64,000 nucleotides of DNA from Gemmatimonadaceae bacterium (GCA_020852815.1 JADZAN010000019.1:124001-188000), one strand, 5' to 3'. Counted from the first letter of the stretch, positions 1 through 10,064 are shown. Numbers and translations are program-made. The notes: generated from the sequence alone by a model not told the origin.

Positions 1-1473
1 GCGCGCCGCCGCGACCGTTGGCGCCGCGCGCGCGCGTGCAAACGCAGAGTCGAGCGTGGCCTCGTGAAAGCCGGCGTAGTCGAGTGCACCTCCGCGCAGC
101 GCGCCGTCGAACATTCCGGCCAGGTGGGCCAGCGAGAGGTCGCCGGGAACTCCGGTCACCAGCGCATCGAACCGCTTGACCTTCGCGCGCGCCTCGATGA
201 GGAAGGCGCCGAGCTCCATCTGGCGAATCTCCATCGCGATTCCCTGCCGGCGAAGGTCCGCCTGCACCAGCTGTTCGAGGGCATTGTCGCCGCTCCCGAC
301 GGAGAGGAGCGTGAAGCGAAGCGCCTCGCCGCGGCGACGCCGAAGCCCGTCGTCGCCGCGCGTCCAGCCGGCCTCGTCGAGCAGGCGGGAGGCGGTCGCG
401 TCGTCGCGACGTCCGTCAGCCGCAAGCGCCGACGGGAGGGCGAACGGGTGCGTCGGCGACACGGCGCCGCCAGCCGGCGTCCCGTAGCCGGCGAGCGCCA
501 CGCGCACGATGCGTCCCCGATCGATCGCCGCGCGCACCGCCCGCCGCACCCGCACATCGTCGAACGGCGCACGCGACGCGTTGAAGACCATCGCGTAGGC
601 AAAGGTGATCGGATACGTGACGACCGCGAGCGTTGGATCGCGCGACACGAGGGCGGCCATGCTGGGCGAGATCCCCGCCAGGTCCAACTCCCCGCTCACC
701 AAGCCGGCAAACTTGGTCGTGGCCTCGTCGACCACCGCGACGATGACGCGCCCCACGCGCGGCGCTCCGCCCATCGACGCCGGAAAGGCATCGTTGCGAT
801 CGAAGATCCAGCGCTCCCCTGGGCGCCGCTCGACGAACCGGAACGGGCCGTTGCCTAACGGCGCGGTGGCGAAACGGTCGCGACGGAAGTCGGCGCGCGA
901 GACATGCGCCAGGCGATGCGCAGGAACGATCGGCAACTCGCAGAGGATGGCGGGGAGGTCGGGGAGTGGCTGGCGCGCGACCAGCGTCACCGTGCTGTCG
1001 TCGCTCACGTCGACGCGCTCGAGCCACGACAGGTCGGCGGCGCGCGGCGACGCGGTGGCGGGATCGCGCGCCGCCTCCAGCGTGAAGGCCACGTCGCGGG
1101 CCGTTGTCAGCGTCCCGTCGTGCCAGCGAAGCGTTGGCTCGAGATCGAGCGTCAGGGCGCGCCGATCGTCGCTCCACCGCCAGCGCCGCGCGTAGTACGG
1201 CACGGGGTGCAGCGCCGAATCGTAGCGCGCCAGCGTGACGAAGAGGGCGAAGCGTTGCACCTGGCGCGCCATGGGGTGCACCGTCACCAGCGGGTTCGCC
1301 GACTCCAGGTCGGCCCCCGACGCCACCACCACCGTTCCGCCGCGGGGCGCCTTGGCGACGGCGTCACCGCCGCACGCCGCGACACCGGCGAGCACGGCGA
1401 CGGCGCCCGCGCGCGCCAGCGCACGCGCAAACGCGCGAGAGGCCAGGCGCGCGCCATCCTCCGCGGTCCTCAC
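1..1473 (-). CDS. ABC transporter family 5 substrate-binding lipoprotein (3' end outside window)
   Basis: Periplasmic binding protein for a peptide- or nickel-type ABC importer. Reading the minus strand gives an open frame from about 1521 to the left edge, so the C-terminus is missing. Near the N-terminus is a lipobox ending at a cysteine (codon 1372-1374), followed by GGTVVVASGADLESANP. Further on are the family 5 stretches WHDGT and TTARDVAFTLEAA. The ATG at 1521 would overlap the divergent permease start, and would put the lipobox 50 residues in. The in-frame GTG at 1473 gives a normal 34-residue lipoprotein signal, so it is preferred. No clear Shine-Dalgarno supports either start. The gene is divergent from two permeases of the same transporter class. 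No ATPase gene is visible, so one probably lies to the left or elsewhere. The family is clear; the substrate is unknown. Confidence 0.85.
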   Translation of the reverse strand, partial: MRTAEDGARLASRAFARALARAGAVAVLAGVAACGGDAVAKAPRGGTVVVASGADLESANPLVTVHPMARQVQRFALFVTLARYDSALHPVPYYARRWRWSDDRRALTLDLEPTLRWHDGTLTTARDVAFTLEAARDPATASPRAADLSWLERVDVSDDSTVTLVARQPLPDLPAILCELPIVPAHRLAHVSRADFRRDRFATAPLGNGPFRFVERRPGERWIFDRNDAFPASMGGAPRVGRVIVAVVDEATTKFAGLVSGELDLAGISPSMAALVSRDPTLAVVTYPITFAYAMVFNASRAPFDDVRVRRAVRAAIDRGRIVRVALAGYGTPAGGAVSPTHPFALPSALAADGRRDDATASRLLDEAGWTRGDDGLRRRRGEALRFTLLSVGSGDNALEQLVQADLRRQGIAMEIRQMELGAFLIEARAKVKRFDALVTGVPGDLSLAHLAGMFDGALRGGALDYAGFHEATLDSAFARARAAPTVAAAR

Positions 1474-1530
1474 AAGGGCGCGGCTCGATTCGGGCGTTGA
1501 CGGCGCGTGTTTGCGGGGCATTATGTCGTC

Positions 1531-2544
1531 GTGCGCGCGCTCATCCGCCGTGGCGCCGAGTCGCTCGTCCTGTTCTGGCTCGTCGTCTCGCTCACCTTTC
1601 TCCTCGCCCACTTCGCCCCTGGCGATGCGGCCGACCTGCTGGTGTCACCGTCGGCCTCGCCCGACGACGTGGCACGCCTGCGGCGCACGCTCGGGCTCGA
1701 CGCCTCATTCGCCGAGCAATATGCACGCTGGATCGGCGGGGCGCTCTCTGGCAATCTCGGCGACTCGTTTGCCCTGCGCGAGCCGGTGGCAACGGTCCTC
1801 TGGCGCGCGCTCCCGGTCTCGCTCGCGCTCGGCGCCGCGTCGCTCACGCTGACCTTTCTCGTCGGCGTGCTCGCGGGGCTGTACCAGGCGTCGCAGCGCG
1901 GGCGCTGGCCCGACCGAGTACTCACCGCGCTTGGCATCACCGTCTATGCGGCGCCGTCGTTCTGGCTCGCCCTGTCGCTGGTGGCGCTCTTCACTGCGGG
2001 CGCCGCGTGGTGGGACTTTCCCCAGTGGCTGCGGCTCCCGGCCTTTGGCGTGCGCTCACCGGCATCGACGGCCACCGGGTGGCGCGCGATGGTGGAGGTC
2101 GCACGCCATGCCATCCTCCCGGTGACGGTGCTCGCCGCGGTGGGTGCCGCGGGAATCGCGCGTTACGCTCGTGCCGCCGCGCTCGACCTGACCGACAGCG
2201 ACTGGGTGCGCACCGCGCGCGCCAAGGGAGTGCGCGAAGGGGTGGTGATGCGTCGCCACGTCCTGGCCAATGCGCTGGCGCCGCTGGTGGTGCTGCTGGC
2301 GCTGTCGCTGCCGGGCATCGTCGCCGGATCGGTCTTCGTGGAAGGGGTCTTTGCCTGGCCCGGGATGGGGCGCGCGCTGCTGTCGGCGATCGCCGCCCGC
2401 GACTTCCCGGTCGTGATGGGGGCCACCGTCGTGTATGCCGGGCTCGTGATCATCTCCAACGCACTGGCCGACGTTGCGTTGCACCTGCTGGACCCGCGAC
2501 GCCGGACGGCCGACGCGCGCGGCGCGCGAGGACGCTCGCCATGA
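1531..2544 (+). CDS. DppB-type ABC transporter permease
   Basis: Inner-membrane permease of a peptide/nickel-type ABC importer. It has an N-terminal membrane segment followed by the family landmark HFAPGD, several further hydrophobic segments, and the cytoplasmic EAA-type loop near RAKGVREGVVMRRHVLANA. The end has the usual FAWPGMGRALLSAIAARDFP stretch. A GTG at 1507 is in frame, but the GTG at 1531 places the first RR pair where relatives have it and clears the divergent binding-protein gene. Its stop overlaps the next ATG (ATGA at 2541-2544), so the two permeases are almost certainly translationally coupled. The substrate cannot be told from sequence. Confidence 0.88.
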   Translation: MRALIRRGAESLVLFWLVVSLTFLLAHFAPGDAADLLVSPSASPDDVARLRRTLGLDASFAEQYARWIGGALSGNLGDSFALREPVATVLWRALPVSLALGAASLTLTFLVGVLAGLYQASQRGRWPDRVLTALGITVYAAPSFWLALSLVALFTAGAAWWDFPQWLRLPAFGVRSPASTATGWRAMVEVARHAILPVTVLAAVGAAGIARYARAAALDLTDSDWVRTARAKGVREGVVMRRHVLANALAPLVVLLALSLPGIVAGSVFVEGVFAWPGMGRALLSAIAARDFPVVMGATVVYAGLVIISNALADVALHLLDPRRRTADARGARGRSP

Positions 2545-3407
2545 CGGGCATCGCTCGCCGCATGTCGCCGCCTGCGCGCGCGGCGATGGGGGCGCTGGTC
2601 ACGCTCGCCCTCCTCGCGCTCGTGGTGCCGGCGCTGGCCTCGGTGGATCCACTGGCGATCGACGACGTGGTGGGGGCACGCCTCGTGGCCCCCATGGCGC
2701 GCGACGCCGCCGGGGCGCTGCACCCGTTAGGCACCGACCGCTTCGGGCGCGACATCCTGGTGCGGATGCTGCTGGCGGCGCGCATCTCGCTCACCGTGGG
2801 CGTGGTCGGCTCGCTTCTCGCCACCGTGGTGGGCGTGGCCGTCGGCGCGATGAGCGGCTGGTGGCGCGGCGCCACAGATCGCGCGGCCATGGCCGTGGCC
2901 GACACGCTGCTCGCCGTCCCGCGCCTCATCCTCCTGCTGCTGTGCGCCACGCTGTGGGGCCCCGGGACAATGACGGTCATCGTCGTCCTCGCCCTCACCG
3001 GGTGGATGAGCGTGGCTCGCCTGGTGCGCGCCGAGGTGCAACTGGTCGCCACCCGCCCGTTCATCGAGGGGGCGCGGGCAACGGGAGTACCCGAGTGGCG
3101 CACGCTCTGGCGACACGTGCTCCCCAATGCCGTGGGCCCCGCCATCGTCGCACTCACGCTCGGAGTCGGTAACGCCATGCTGCTGGAGAGCGGGCTCGCC
3201 TTCCTGGGGCTTGGCGTGCAGCCGCCCACGCCCAGTTGGGGGAACATGATTGCCGGTGGCCGCGACCTGATCGTGACGGCCCCGTGGGTGGCACTGGCCC
3301 CGGGCCTCGCACTCATTGCCACGGTCCTGGCGTGCACGGTGCTGGGCGACGCCTGGCGCGAGACGCTGGCGGGCGACACGGCGCGCGCGCTGGGCGAGCG
3401 GGCCTAA
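2541..3407 (+). CDS. DppC-type ABC transporter permease
   Basis: Second inner-membrane permease of the same importer, about 288 residues. Landmarks are the pre-loop GTDRFGRDILVRML in the first third, membrane segments around it, the EAA loop EGARATGVPEWRTLWRHVLPN, and the C-terminal FLGLGVQPPTPSWGNMI typical of DppC/OppC. The start ATG at 2541 overlaps the stop of the preceding permease by 4 bases. The stop TAA lies inside one copy of the recurrent heptamer (3402-3408). No DppD/DppF ATPases follow; the next gene is unrelated. The family is well supported. Confidence 0.9.
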   Translation: MTGIARRMSPPARAAMGALVTLALLALVVPALASVDPLAIDDVVGARLVAPMARDAAGALHPLGTDRFGRDILVRMLLAARISLTVGVVGSLLATVVGVAVGAMSGWWRGATDRAAMAVADTLLAVPRLILLLLCATLWGPGTMTVIVVLALTGWMSVARLVRAEVQLVATRPFIEGARATGVPEWRTLWRHVLPNAVGPAIVALTLGVGNAMLLESGLAFLGLGVQPPTPSWGNMIAGGRDLIVTAPWVALAPGLALIATVLACTVLGDAWRETLAGDTARALGERA

Positions 3408-3656
3408 CGACGTTCAGCGACATCGAGCGATGGCGAACGTCGTCGAGCGCCGGTGCGGGGCGGCGCGCGCGATCAGACGAAGTCGGGGGTCCCGTTTCCA
3501 GAATCGGGGTCACGCCTTGCGCCTCGTGTCCGGGAGACCGTACTTGGGGCGTTGGCGACGGATGCCCGATTTCGCGTCCCGCCGGCACATCGTCACCGGC
3601 AGCTGCAACCGGCACCGGCGCTGGACGCTGCCGCTCACCTGCGAGGAAACGTCTTC

Positions 3657-4238
3657 ATGGCCTCCCTGCTCGATGGCCTCATGCAACAAATGGGTGGCGA
3701 CACCCTGCGCCAGCTCAGCCAGCAGCTCGGCACCGACGACACCACGACGCAAGCGGCGGTCGGCGCCGCCCTTCCCGCCCTCGTCGGCGCTCTGGCCCGC
3801 AACTCACAGTCGGCCGATGGCGCCGCCGCGCTGGCCGGCGCGCTCGACCGCGACCACGATGGCAGCGTGCTCAACGACCTCCCCGCGCTGCTGGGGAGCG
3901 GCGGCGGCGCGGGCGCCAGCATCCTGAAGCACATCCTGGGTGGCAAGCAGGGAGCGGTCGCTGGCGGCATCGGGAGCGCGGTCGGACTCGACGCGGCCAA
4001 GAGCGGTCAACTGCTCAGCATGTTGGCGCCAATCGTGATGGGCGCGCTTGGCTCGGCCAAGAAGAGCGGCGGGCTCGACGCTGGTGGACTCGCCGCGATG
4101 CTGGGTCAGGAACGCGCGTCGCTCGGCGCACAGGGCGGCGGTTCGCTGGGCGGGTTGATGCAGCTCATCGACCGCGATGGCGACGGCTCGGTCGTCGACG
4201 ACATCGGGGGAATGCTTGGGAAGATGATGGGGCGGTAA
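3657..4238 (+). CDS. DUF937 family protein with two Asp-rich calcium-type loops
   Basis: A 193-residue DUF937/YidB-like protein, rich in Ala, Gly and Leu, with no signal peptide or obvious membrane segment. The start ATG at 3657 is preceded by GAGGA; longer in-frame starts would add an unlikely Arg/Pro-rich leader. It opens with LLDGLMQQMGGDTLRQLSQQ. Two loops of form DxDxDGS occur, at about residues 64-70 (DRDHDGS) and 172-178 (DRDGDGS). These resemble EF-hand or dockerin calcium loops. The family's function is unknown. The gene stands alone between the permeases and the convergent mannosidase. Confidence 0.8.
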   Translation: MASLLDGLMQQMGGDTLRQLSQQLGTDDTTTQAAVGAALPALVGALARNSQSADGAAALAGALDRDHDGSVLNDLPALLGSGGGAGASILKHILGGKQGAVAGGIGSAVGLDAAKSGQLLSMLAPIVMGALGSAKKSGGLDAGGLAAMLGQERASLGAQGGGSLGGLMQLIDRDGDGSVVDDIGGMLGKMMGR

Positions 4239-4259
4239 ACCGCAACCGTCGCGATCGCG

Positions 4260-7001
4260 TCAGCACCGTTGCACGCGAATCGTGACGACGGCGCGCGGAG
4301 GGGCGATGAAGTCGATGCGCCCCTCCCGCACCGGAAGCGCCGCCAGCGCGCTTTCATCGAGGCGCGCCAGGCAGGCGCTCGATGCACCGCGTACCGTCCA
4401 CGCCCCCTCCACGGTCACATCGAGGAGATTGACGCAGCGCAGCACCAGCGCCCGTCCATCCTCGGACCGCTTGCACGCCGAGAACGCCAACCCTTCCCCC
4501 TCGAGCAACGGCCCCGCGAAGGCGTCAGGCGGATCGACGGCGGAACGCCAGCTTTCCCCAACGAGGGGAAGCAGGAACGACTCGGCGGCTTCCTCGACCT
4601 GGGCAAGCACGGCCGGCGTGCGCGGGCCGTGCGCCAGCAACGCGAAGTGCCCTTCGAAGCCTCCCGCGCACTGCGCGCCCGGCGTCGATTCCGGCCACCC
4701 CGCGTGACCGGGGCGTTCGGGGAGATCGGGACGTGACAGCTCGCCCACCGCGCGCACCAGGGTGACGACGATCGCGCCGTCGGTGCGCGCCTCGTATTCG
4801 GCCAAACCGTCGCTGAGGAGCGTCGCGCCGCGCCACGCATCGAATCTCGAGACCGAGCGATGCAACGGAGCGGTAGGGAGCACCGACTCGCGCGCCTGGC
4901 CCTGCTCGGCGACGAGCCCCTCACTCGGGATCTCCCGCTCAACGGCGCCGAACGCCGCGTCGCCCCACGCGGTCGCCCCGGGCACGTCGGTGCGAAAGAC
5001 GCAGCGAATGCTGGCGTCGCGCGCCGTGTTCGTCCCGCGCACCACGAACTGCACCATCTCGCCGGCCGCGTCCAGCCGCACGTCGACGGTGACCGTGACC
5101 GGCGAGGCCCTGTGGCGCACCGGCTCTCCCGCCGCCGTCAGCAGCGTGCGCGCCGGCACGCTGGCCGTCATCGTCAGCCGCAACGCCCCGCGCAGCGGGC
5201 CGCGCTCCACGATGCGATGCGCGCTGATGCGCCCCACGCGCCGAGTGCCGGGAATCGGGGACGGGGTGTAGAGGTCACCGCGCTCACCCTCCACCTCGAG
5301 CGAGACCACGTCGACCAGCGCGCGACCGTTCGGCCAGGCCACGCACAATCGGCCCGCCTCGTCCACCCACACGCGACACCGCCCGTTGTCGAGTTCGTCT
5401 CGCGTGGCGCGCACTGCGTGCGCGAGCGCGGGGAGATGTGCGGCCGTGCGCGCGCCACCACGCGCGAGCGGCAGCAGCTGCAAGCCGAGCGCTGGCACCG
5501 GCGGGAGCCAGGCCAGGACGCGACGACGCAGCACCAGGCGGTTGCGCGGATAGTCGCGCGGCGACTCCTCGCGCACGTGCACGAGCGCCCGCGAGAGTTC
5601 CTGCACCGGGATGGTCCCGTCGCCCAGCCGAAGGGTGCGCACCGACGCGGTAGGGCGTGGGGCGCCGGCCGAATCGGGGCCGACAGGGACCGTCCCCAGC
5701 ACCTGGTCCACCTCCAACTCCGCAATGCCGGCACGTGGAACAGGGCACCGGTTCCGCACCACGACGACCGTGCGCCACGCCGACTCACGCGCGCGGGCAA
5801 CCGTCGCGTCGTGCCCCAACAGCGCCAGGCGCGAGCGCACGGCTGCCAGCGCGCCCACGCGCTCCACCTGGTCCAGCCGTTGGTCCAGCGCACACGCCAC
5901 GGCGTCGATCGAGCAGCCGCACAGCGTGTCGTGCGGATGGCAGGCGAGCAACGTGCGCCAGAGCGCGCGCACTGCATCGTATCGTGCCTCGCCCCCTCGC
6001 GCCGTTGCACCGTGCCACCACGCGAGGCTCGACCAGGGCTCCACATCGCGCAGCATCAGCCGCTCCGCGAGGGCGTTGCGCCGCTTCTGGTGCGCGCGCG
6101 TCGCCAAGGTCCCCTGCAGCGACCAGGCGTAGTGCGGCGAGTGCCGCAACTCCCCTTTCACGTGTGGGAGGCGCTGCGACGCACTGCGTTCGATGAGTGC
6201 CCTGGCGAAGGTTGCCAGGCTGGCCGGTTGCACCTTGACGGCGCCGGCATCGTCGCCGGCCGCGACGCGCGTCAGCGCGCGCAGCGCGTCTCGCCAGTGC
6301 GACTGCCGCGCGTGGTGATCGGCGCCGTTCGGGATAAGCGCGACGCCTAACGTCGTGCGCCCTTCCAGCACTTCGCGCATGCGCGCCCAGCGGCGCGATG
6401 CGTCCTCGGCGCCCACTGGCAGGTTGGAGCCGAACTCGTAGCCGCTGGGAGGGAGGTGATAGAGGAGCACGTGCGAGCCGTCGCTCCCCTCCCAGCGCGC
6501 CACGTCCCCAGGCGGCCACGGCGCCCCGCCGTAACCGCGCCAGACGATCGCGACGCCGAAGCCGAAGCCGTGCGCCAGCGTGGGGAGCGCTGCCGGATGC
6601 CCGAACGCATCCGGGCAGTACAGCACCGGTGGCGACGCGGCGCCAAGGCGCGCCAGCACTTCGCGCCCCGCCAGCAGGTTGCGGACGAGCGCTTCGCCCG
6701 AGGGAATGAGGTTGTCGCCGAGGACGAACCACGGTCCAGCTTCCAACCTCCCGCTCGCCACGGCGCGTGCCACGTCGCCGATGCGCTCGCCCCGAGCCTC
6801 GAGGTAGTCGATGAGGGCGATGCCCTGCCCGTCGAGCAGGAACGGCGCGCCTGACGCCTCGTCCGACGCGTCATCGAGCAGTTCATCGACGAGGTCGACC
6901 AGCCCGAGCCGGAACTCGCCGGCCGTCCGATACCACTCGCGATCCCAGTGCGTGTGCGTGACCAGGAGGAGGGTGTCGAGCGATTGGTGCGGCGGCGTCA
7001 T
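4260..7001 (-). CDS. Glycoside hydrolase family 38 alpha-mannosidase
   Basis: A 913-residue retaining alpha-mannosidase expected to hydrolyse alpha-mannosides such as mannosyl-glycerate or oligosaccharides. The N-terminal GH38 catalytic domain carries the zinc motif HTHWDREW at about residues 16-23 and PDAFGHP, whose Asp is the expected nucleophile. The middle and C-terminal beta domains follow, with length normal for the MngB-like branch. There is no signal peptide, so it is likely cytoplasmic. The start ATG at 7001 directly precedes the conserved N-terminus. It diverges from sodA and converges with the DUF937 gene. No sugar transporter is adjacent, so the substrate is open. Confidence 0.9.
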   Translation of the reverse strand: MTPPHQSLDTLLLVTHTHWDREWYRTAGEFRLGLVDLVDELLDDASDEASGAPFLLDGQGIALIDYLEARGERIGDVARAVASGRLEAGPWFVLGDNLIPSGEALVRNLLAGREVLARLGAASPPVLYCPDAFGHPAALPTLAHGFGFGVAIVWRGYGGAPWPPGDVARWEGSDGSHVLLYHLPPSGYEFGSNLPVGAEDASRRWARMREVLEGRTTLGVALIPNGADHHARQSHWRDALRALTRVAAGDDAGAVKVQPASLATFARALIERSASQRLPHVKGELRHSPHYAWSLQGTLATRAHQKRRNALAERLMLRDVEPWSSLAWWHGATARGGEARYDAVRALWRTLLACHPHDTLCGCSIDAVACALDQRLDQVERVGALAAVRSRLALLGHDATVARARESAWRTVVVVRNRCPVPRAGIAELEVDQVLGTVPVGPDSAGAPRPTASVRTLRLGDGTIPVQELSRALVHVREESPRDYPRNRLVLRRRVLAWLPPVPALGLQLLPLARGGARTAAHLPALAHAVRATRDELDNGRCRVWVDEAGRLCVAWPNGRALVDVVSLEVEGERGDLYTPSPIPGTRRVGRISAHRIVERGPLRGALRLTMTASVPARTLLTAAGEPVRHRASPVTVTVDVRLDAAGEMVQFVVRGTNTARDASIRCVFRTDVPGATAWGDAAFGAVEREIPSEGLVAEQGQARESVLPTAPLHRSVSRFDAWRGATLLSDGLAEYEARTDGAIVVTLVRAVGELSRPDLPERPGHAGWPESTPGAQCAGGFEGHFALLAHGPRTPAVLAQVEEAAESFLLPLVGESWRSAVDPPDAFAGPLLEGEGLAFSACKRSEDGRALVLRCVNLLDVTVEGAWTVRGASSACLARLDESALAALPVREGRIDFIAPPRAVVTIRVQRC

Positions 7002-7164
7002 GCGAACGGAGTCTGGGCCGATCGTCTGCGTGCGGCAAGGGGGCGCGCGATCGGGGGCGCGTTTGCGCGTCGATGCACGCGCGCAGGCGCTTCACACTCC
7101 CGTGCCCCTCGATTTACTTCCGTTTGTGACACTTCCCCTCTGACCATACGGGAGACCGTACGTT

Positions 7165-7776
<612 letters not shown>

Positions 7777-7777
7777 G

Positions 7778-7912
7778 AAGGCGGACGGGGGACGGGGGAC
7801 GGGAGTGCGCGCGGGAGAATGCGCGATGAAACCGCGAAGCGAACGAAAAAGCGGCGCCAAACGGCGCCGCTTTTTCACTCCCGTCTCCCGTCTCCCGTCT
7901 CCCGTCCGCCTT
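7778..7912. repeat. Large imperfect inverted repeat with heptamer tandem units around a terminator
   Basis: The left arm (7778-7807) contains three copies of a GACGGGG-type heptamer. The right arm (7876-7912) is its reverse complement with four copies of a CCCGTCT heptamer. The outer ends AAGGCGGACGGG and CCCGTCCGCCTT pair exactly. The centre holds a perfect GC-rich hairpin. The right arm ends in the stop codon of speA. The arms differ by one heptamer, which suggests slippage. It looks like an extragenic repeat element. Confidence 0.75.
7846..7875. terminator. Bidirectional intrinsic terminator between sodA and speA
   Basis: Five A, then the stem GCGGCGCC (7851-7858), loop AAAC, stem GGCGCCGC (7863-7870), then five T. 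With A and T tracts on both sides of a perfect 8-bp GC stem, it can end both the rightward sodA and the leftward speA transcripts. Confidence 0.9.
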
Positions 7913-9887
7913 ACCTCGCCGCCTCCCCCTCCAGGTACGTATACCCCTCCAACCCCGCGACATACTCGGCGATGAACGTGTTCGCCTCCTGCCGCGTGAT
8001 CCCCTCCGCCCCCCCCACCTTGCGGCGGAACGTCGTGAGGAGCTGGGGCGCCGAGAACTGGACGTAGTTGAGCACCTCGGTCACCGTGTCGCCGTGCACG
8101 AGGTCGGTCATCTCGTACCCGTTAGGCGTGAGCCGGATGTGCACCGCGTTGGTGTCGCCAAACAGATTGTGCAAGTCGCCCAGGATCTCCTGGTACGCCC
8201 CGGTCAGGAAGATCCCGAGGATGTAATCCTCGCCTTCGCGATACGGATGCAACTCGAGACTCGGGCGCCCATCCCTCCCGCCGACGAAGCGATCGATCTT
8301 TCCATCCGAATCGCAGGTCACGTCCTGCAGTGTACCGCGGCGCCCGGGCCGCTCGTTGAGGCGGTGGATGGGGATGATGGGAAAGAGTTGATCGATGGCC
8401 CAGCTGTCGGGGAGCGACTGGAAGAGCGAGAAGTTGCAGAAGTAGCGATCGACGAGCGTGGCGTCGACCTCCTTCAGGATCTCGTCGTAGGCTTCGCGAT
8501 TCTCGGCGATCACCGCGGCGATGCGGTTGATCGTCGCGAAGTAGATCGTCTCGGCAAGCGCGCGTTCGCGCAACGAGAGCACACCCGAGTTGAACAGCTG
8601 CTGCGCGCGTTCCTTGTCGAACGAGGCGTCATGGAAGATCTCCACGATCTTCCGCTTGGGGAGCTTCTTCTTCCCCAGCGTGCGGTGATCCTCGACCATC
8701 TCGTGCAGCAGGACGTGATGATCGTCGGTGAGGTCGGGGAGCGTCGGCTCCGCCTGTGACTCGACGTCAATTACCCGCAGCAGGAGGAGCGCATGGTGTG
8801 CCGTGAGCGCCCTCCCCGACTCGCTGATGATGTGCGGCATCGGGAGCGCCGCCTCGCGGCACGTCTCCGCCAGCCCGTAGATCACGTCGCTCGCGTACTC
8901 CTGCAACGTGTAGTTGACCGACGCGTTGTTGACCGAGTTGGTCCCGTCGTAGTCGACCCCCAACCCGCCGCCCACGTCCACGTGCGTGATGTTCACCCCC
9001 AGCTTGTGCAGCTCGGCGTAGTAGCGCGACACCTCCTGCAGCCCCGCCTTGATGAAGCGGATGTCGGTGATCTGGCTCCCCAGGTGGAAGTGCACCAATC
9101 GCAGGATGTCCAGGTCCCCCTGTTCGCGCAGGCGATCGATGAGCTTCATCAGCTCGGCGGTGTTCAGCCCGAACTTGGACTTCTCGCCACCGCTCTGCGC
9201 CCAGCGCCCTGCCCCCTCCGACGCCAGCTTGATGCGCACGCCGGCCTTGGGCGTCACGCCCAGGTCCTTCGCCGCGTCGAGAAGCACATCGAGTTCGCTC
9301 AGTTGCTCCAAAACGATGAAGACGTTGTGCCCCAGCTTCTGTCCCATGAGGGCGAGGCGCATGAACTCCTCGTCCTTGTAGCCGTTGCACACGATGATGT
9401 GCTCGGTGCTTTCCGACAGGCCAAGCACCGCCTGCAGCTCGGGCTTGGAGCCGCACTCGAGGCCGACCCCATGCTTGCGGCCGAACTCGACGATCTCCTC
9501 CACCACGTGTCGCTGCTGGTTCACCTTGATCGGATAGACCGTGGTGTAACCGCCCGTGTACTCGAACTCGCGGATCGCGCCGGCGAACGACTCGCTCAGG
9601 TTCTCGATGCGCCGCTTGAGAATGTCGGAGAAGCGCAGCAGCACCGGGAGCTGGACACCCTGCGCCTCGAGGTCGACGGCGATCTCGAACAGGTCGAGCG
9701 TCTTGTCCGGAATCGACGGGTCGGGGCGGACAATGACGTGCCCCGACGCATTGACGTCGAAGAAGCCAGCTCCCCACCCCTCGATGTTGTACAGCTCCTT
9801 CGCGTCCTCCACCCCCCATGTCGCGGCATTCGCCGCCGGCGTCGTGGAAACGGTCGGGACTTCAGCGGAAATTCGGGTGCTCGTCAT
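7911..9887 (-). CDS. speA: Biosynthetic arginine decarboxylase
   Basis: A PLP-dependent arginine decarboxylase of about 658 residues, which makes agmatine for polyamine synthesis in the cytoplasm. The N-terminal PLP barrel carries YPIKVNQQ with the Schiff-base lysine. Next come ECGSKPEL, the phosphate-binding stretch HVDVGGGLGVDYDG, and the C-terminal active-site cysteine region TCDSDGK. Length and motif order match E. coli SpeA. The start ATG at 9887 is chosen over an upstream in-frame start that would add an Arg/Pro-rich leader. It diverges from the persulfide dioxygenase gene. No agmatinase or agmatine deiminase is nearby. Confidence 0.95.
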   Translation of the reverse strand: MTSTRISAEVPTVSTTPAANAATWGVEDAKELYNIEGWGAGFFDVNASGHVIVRPDPSIPDKTLDLFEIAVDLEAQGVQLPVLLRFSDILKRRIENLSESFAGAIREFEYTGGYTTVYPIKVNQQRHVVEEIVEFGRKHGVGLECGSKPELQAVLGLSESTEHIIVCNGYKDEEFMRLALMGQKLGHNVFIVLEQLSELDVLLDAAKDLGVTPKAGVRIKLASEGAGRWAQSGGEKSKFGLNTAELMKLIDRLREQGDLDILRLVHFHLGSQITDIRFIKAGLQEVSRYYAELHKLGVNITHVDVGGGLGVDYDGTNSVNNASVNYTLQEYASDVIYGLAETCREAALPMPHIISESGRALTAHHALLLLRVIDVESQAEPTLPDLTDDHHVLLHEMVEDHRTLGKKKLPKRKIVEIFHDASFDKERAQQLFNSGVLSLRERALAETIYFATINRIAAVIAENREAYDEILKEVDATLVDRYFCNFSLFQSLPDSWAIDQLFPIIPIHRLNERPGRRGTLQDVTCDSDGKIDRFVGGRDGRPSLELHPYREGEDYILGIFLTGAYQEILGDLHNLFGDTNAVHIRLTPNGYEMTDLVHGDTVTEVLNYVQFSAPQLLTTFRRKVGGAEGITRQEANTFIAEYVAGLEGYTYLEGEAAR

Positions 9888-10064
9888 GGGGAAAAAACGT
9901 AGGGCATTTGGACGGCAAGTGGTACCGGCATTGCCAGTCGCTCCCCCACACCTCGGCGTCCACCACGCCGCACGCGCGCCCCGGCGGGGGGTGTCACCCC
10001 CTTGCCACATGCGCCAGCTTTCTCCCGTCACCTGACCCGGTCGTACTCACTCGGTGGAGGAGTC

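Noticed and set aside
1497-2540. Upstream extension of the second permease frame over the first permease
   Set aside because: The sequence before 2541 in that frame is Arg-rich and out of frame with the real DppB-type gene; the ATGA overlap marks the true start.
4860-6350. Long plus-strand reading frame opposite the alpha-mannosidase
   Set aside because: It is Arg/His/Pro-rich with no family motif, and lies wholly antisense to a full-length GH38 gene; such frames are expected at this GC content.
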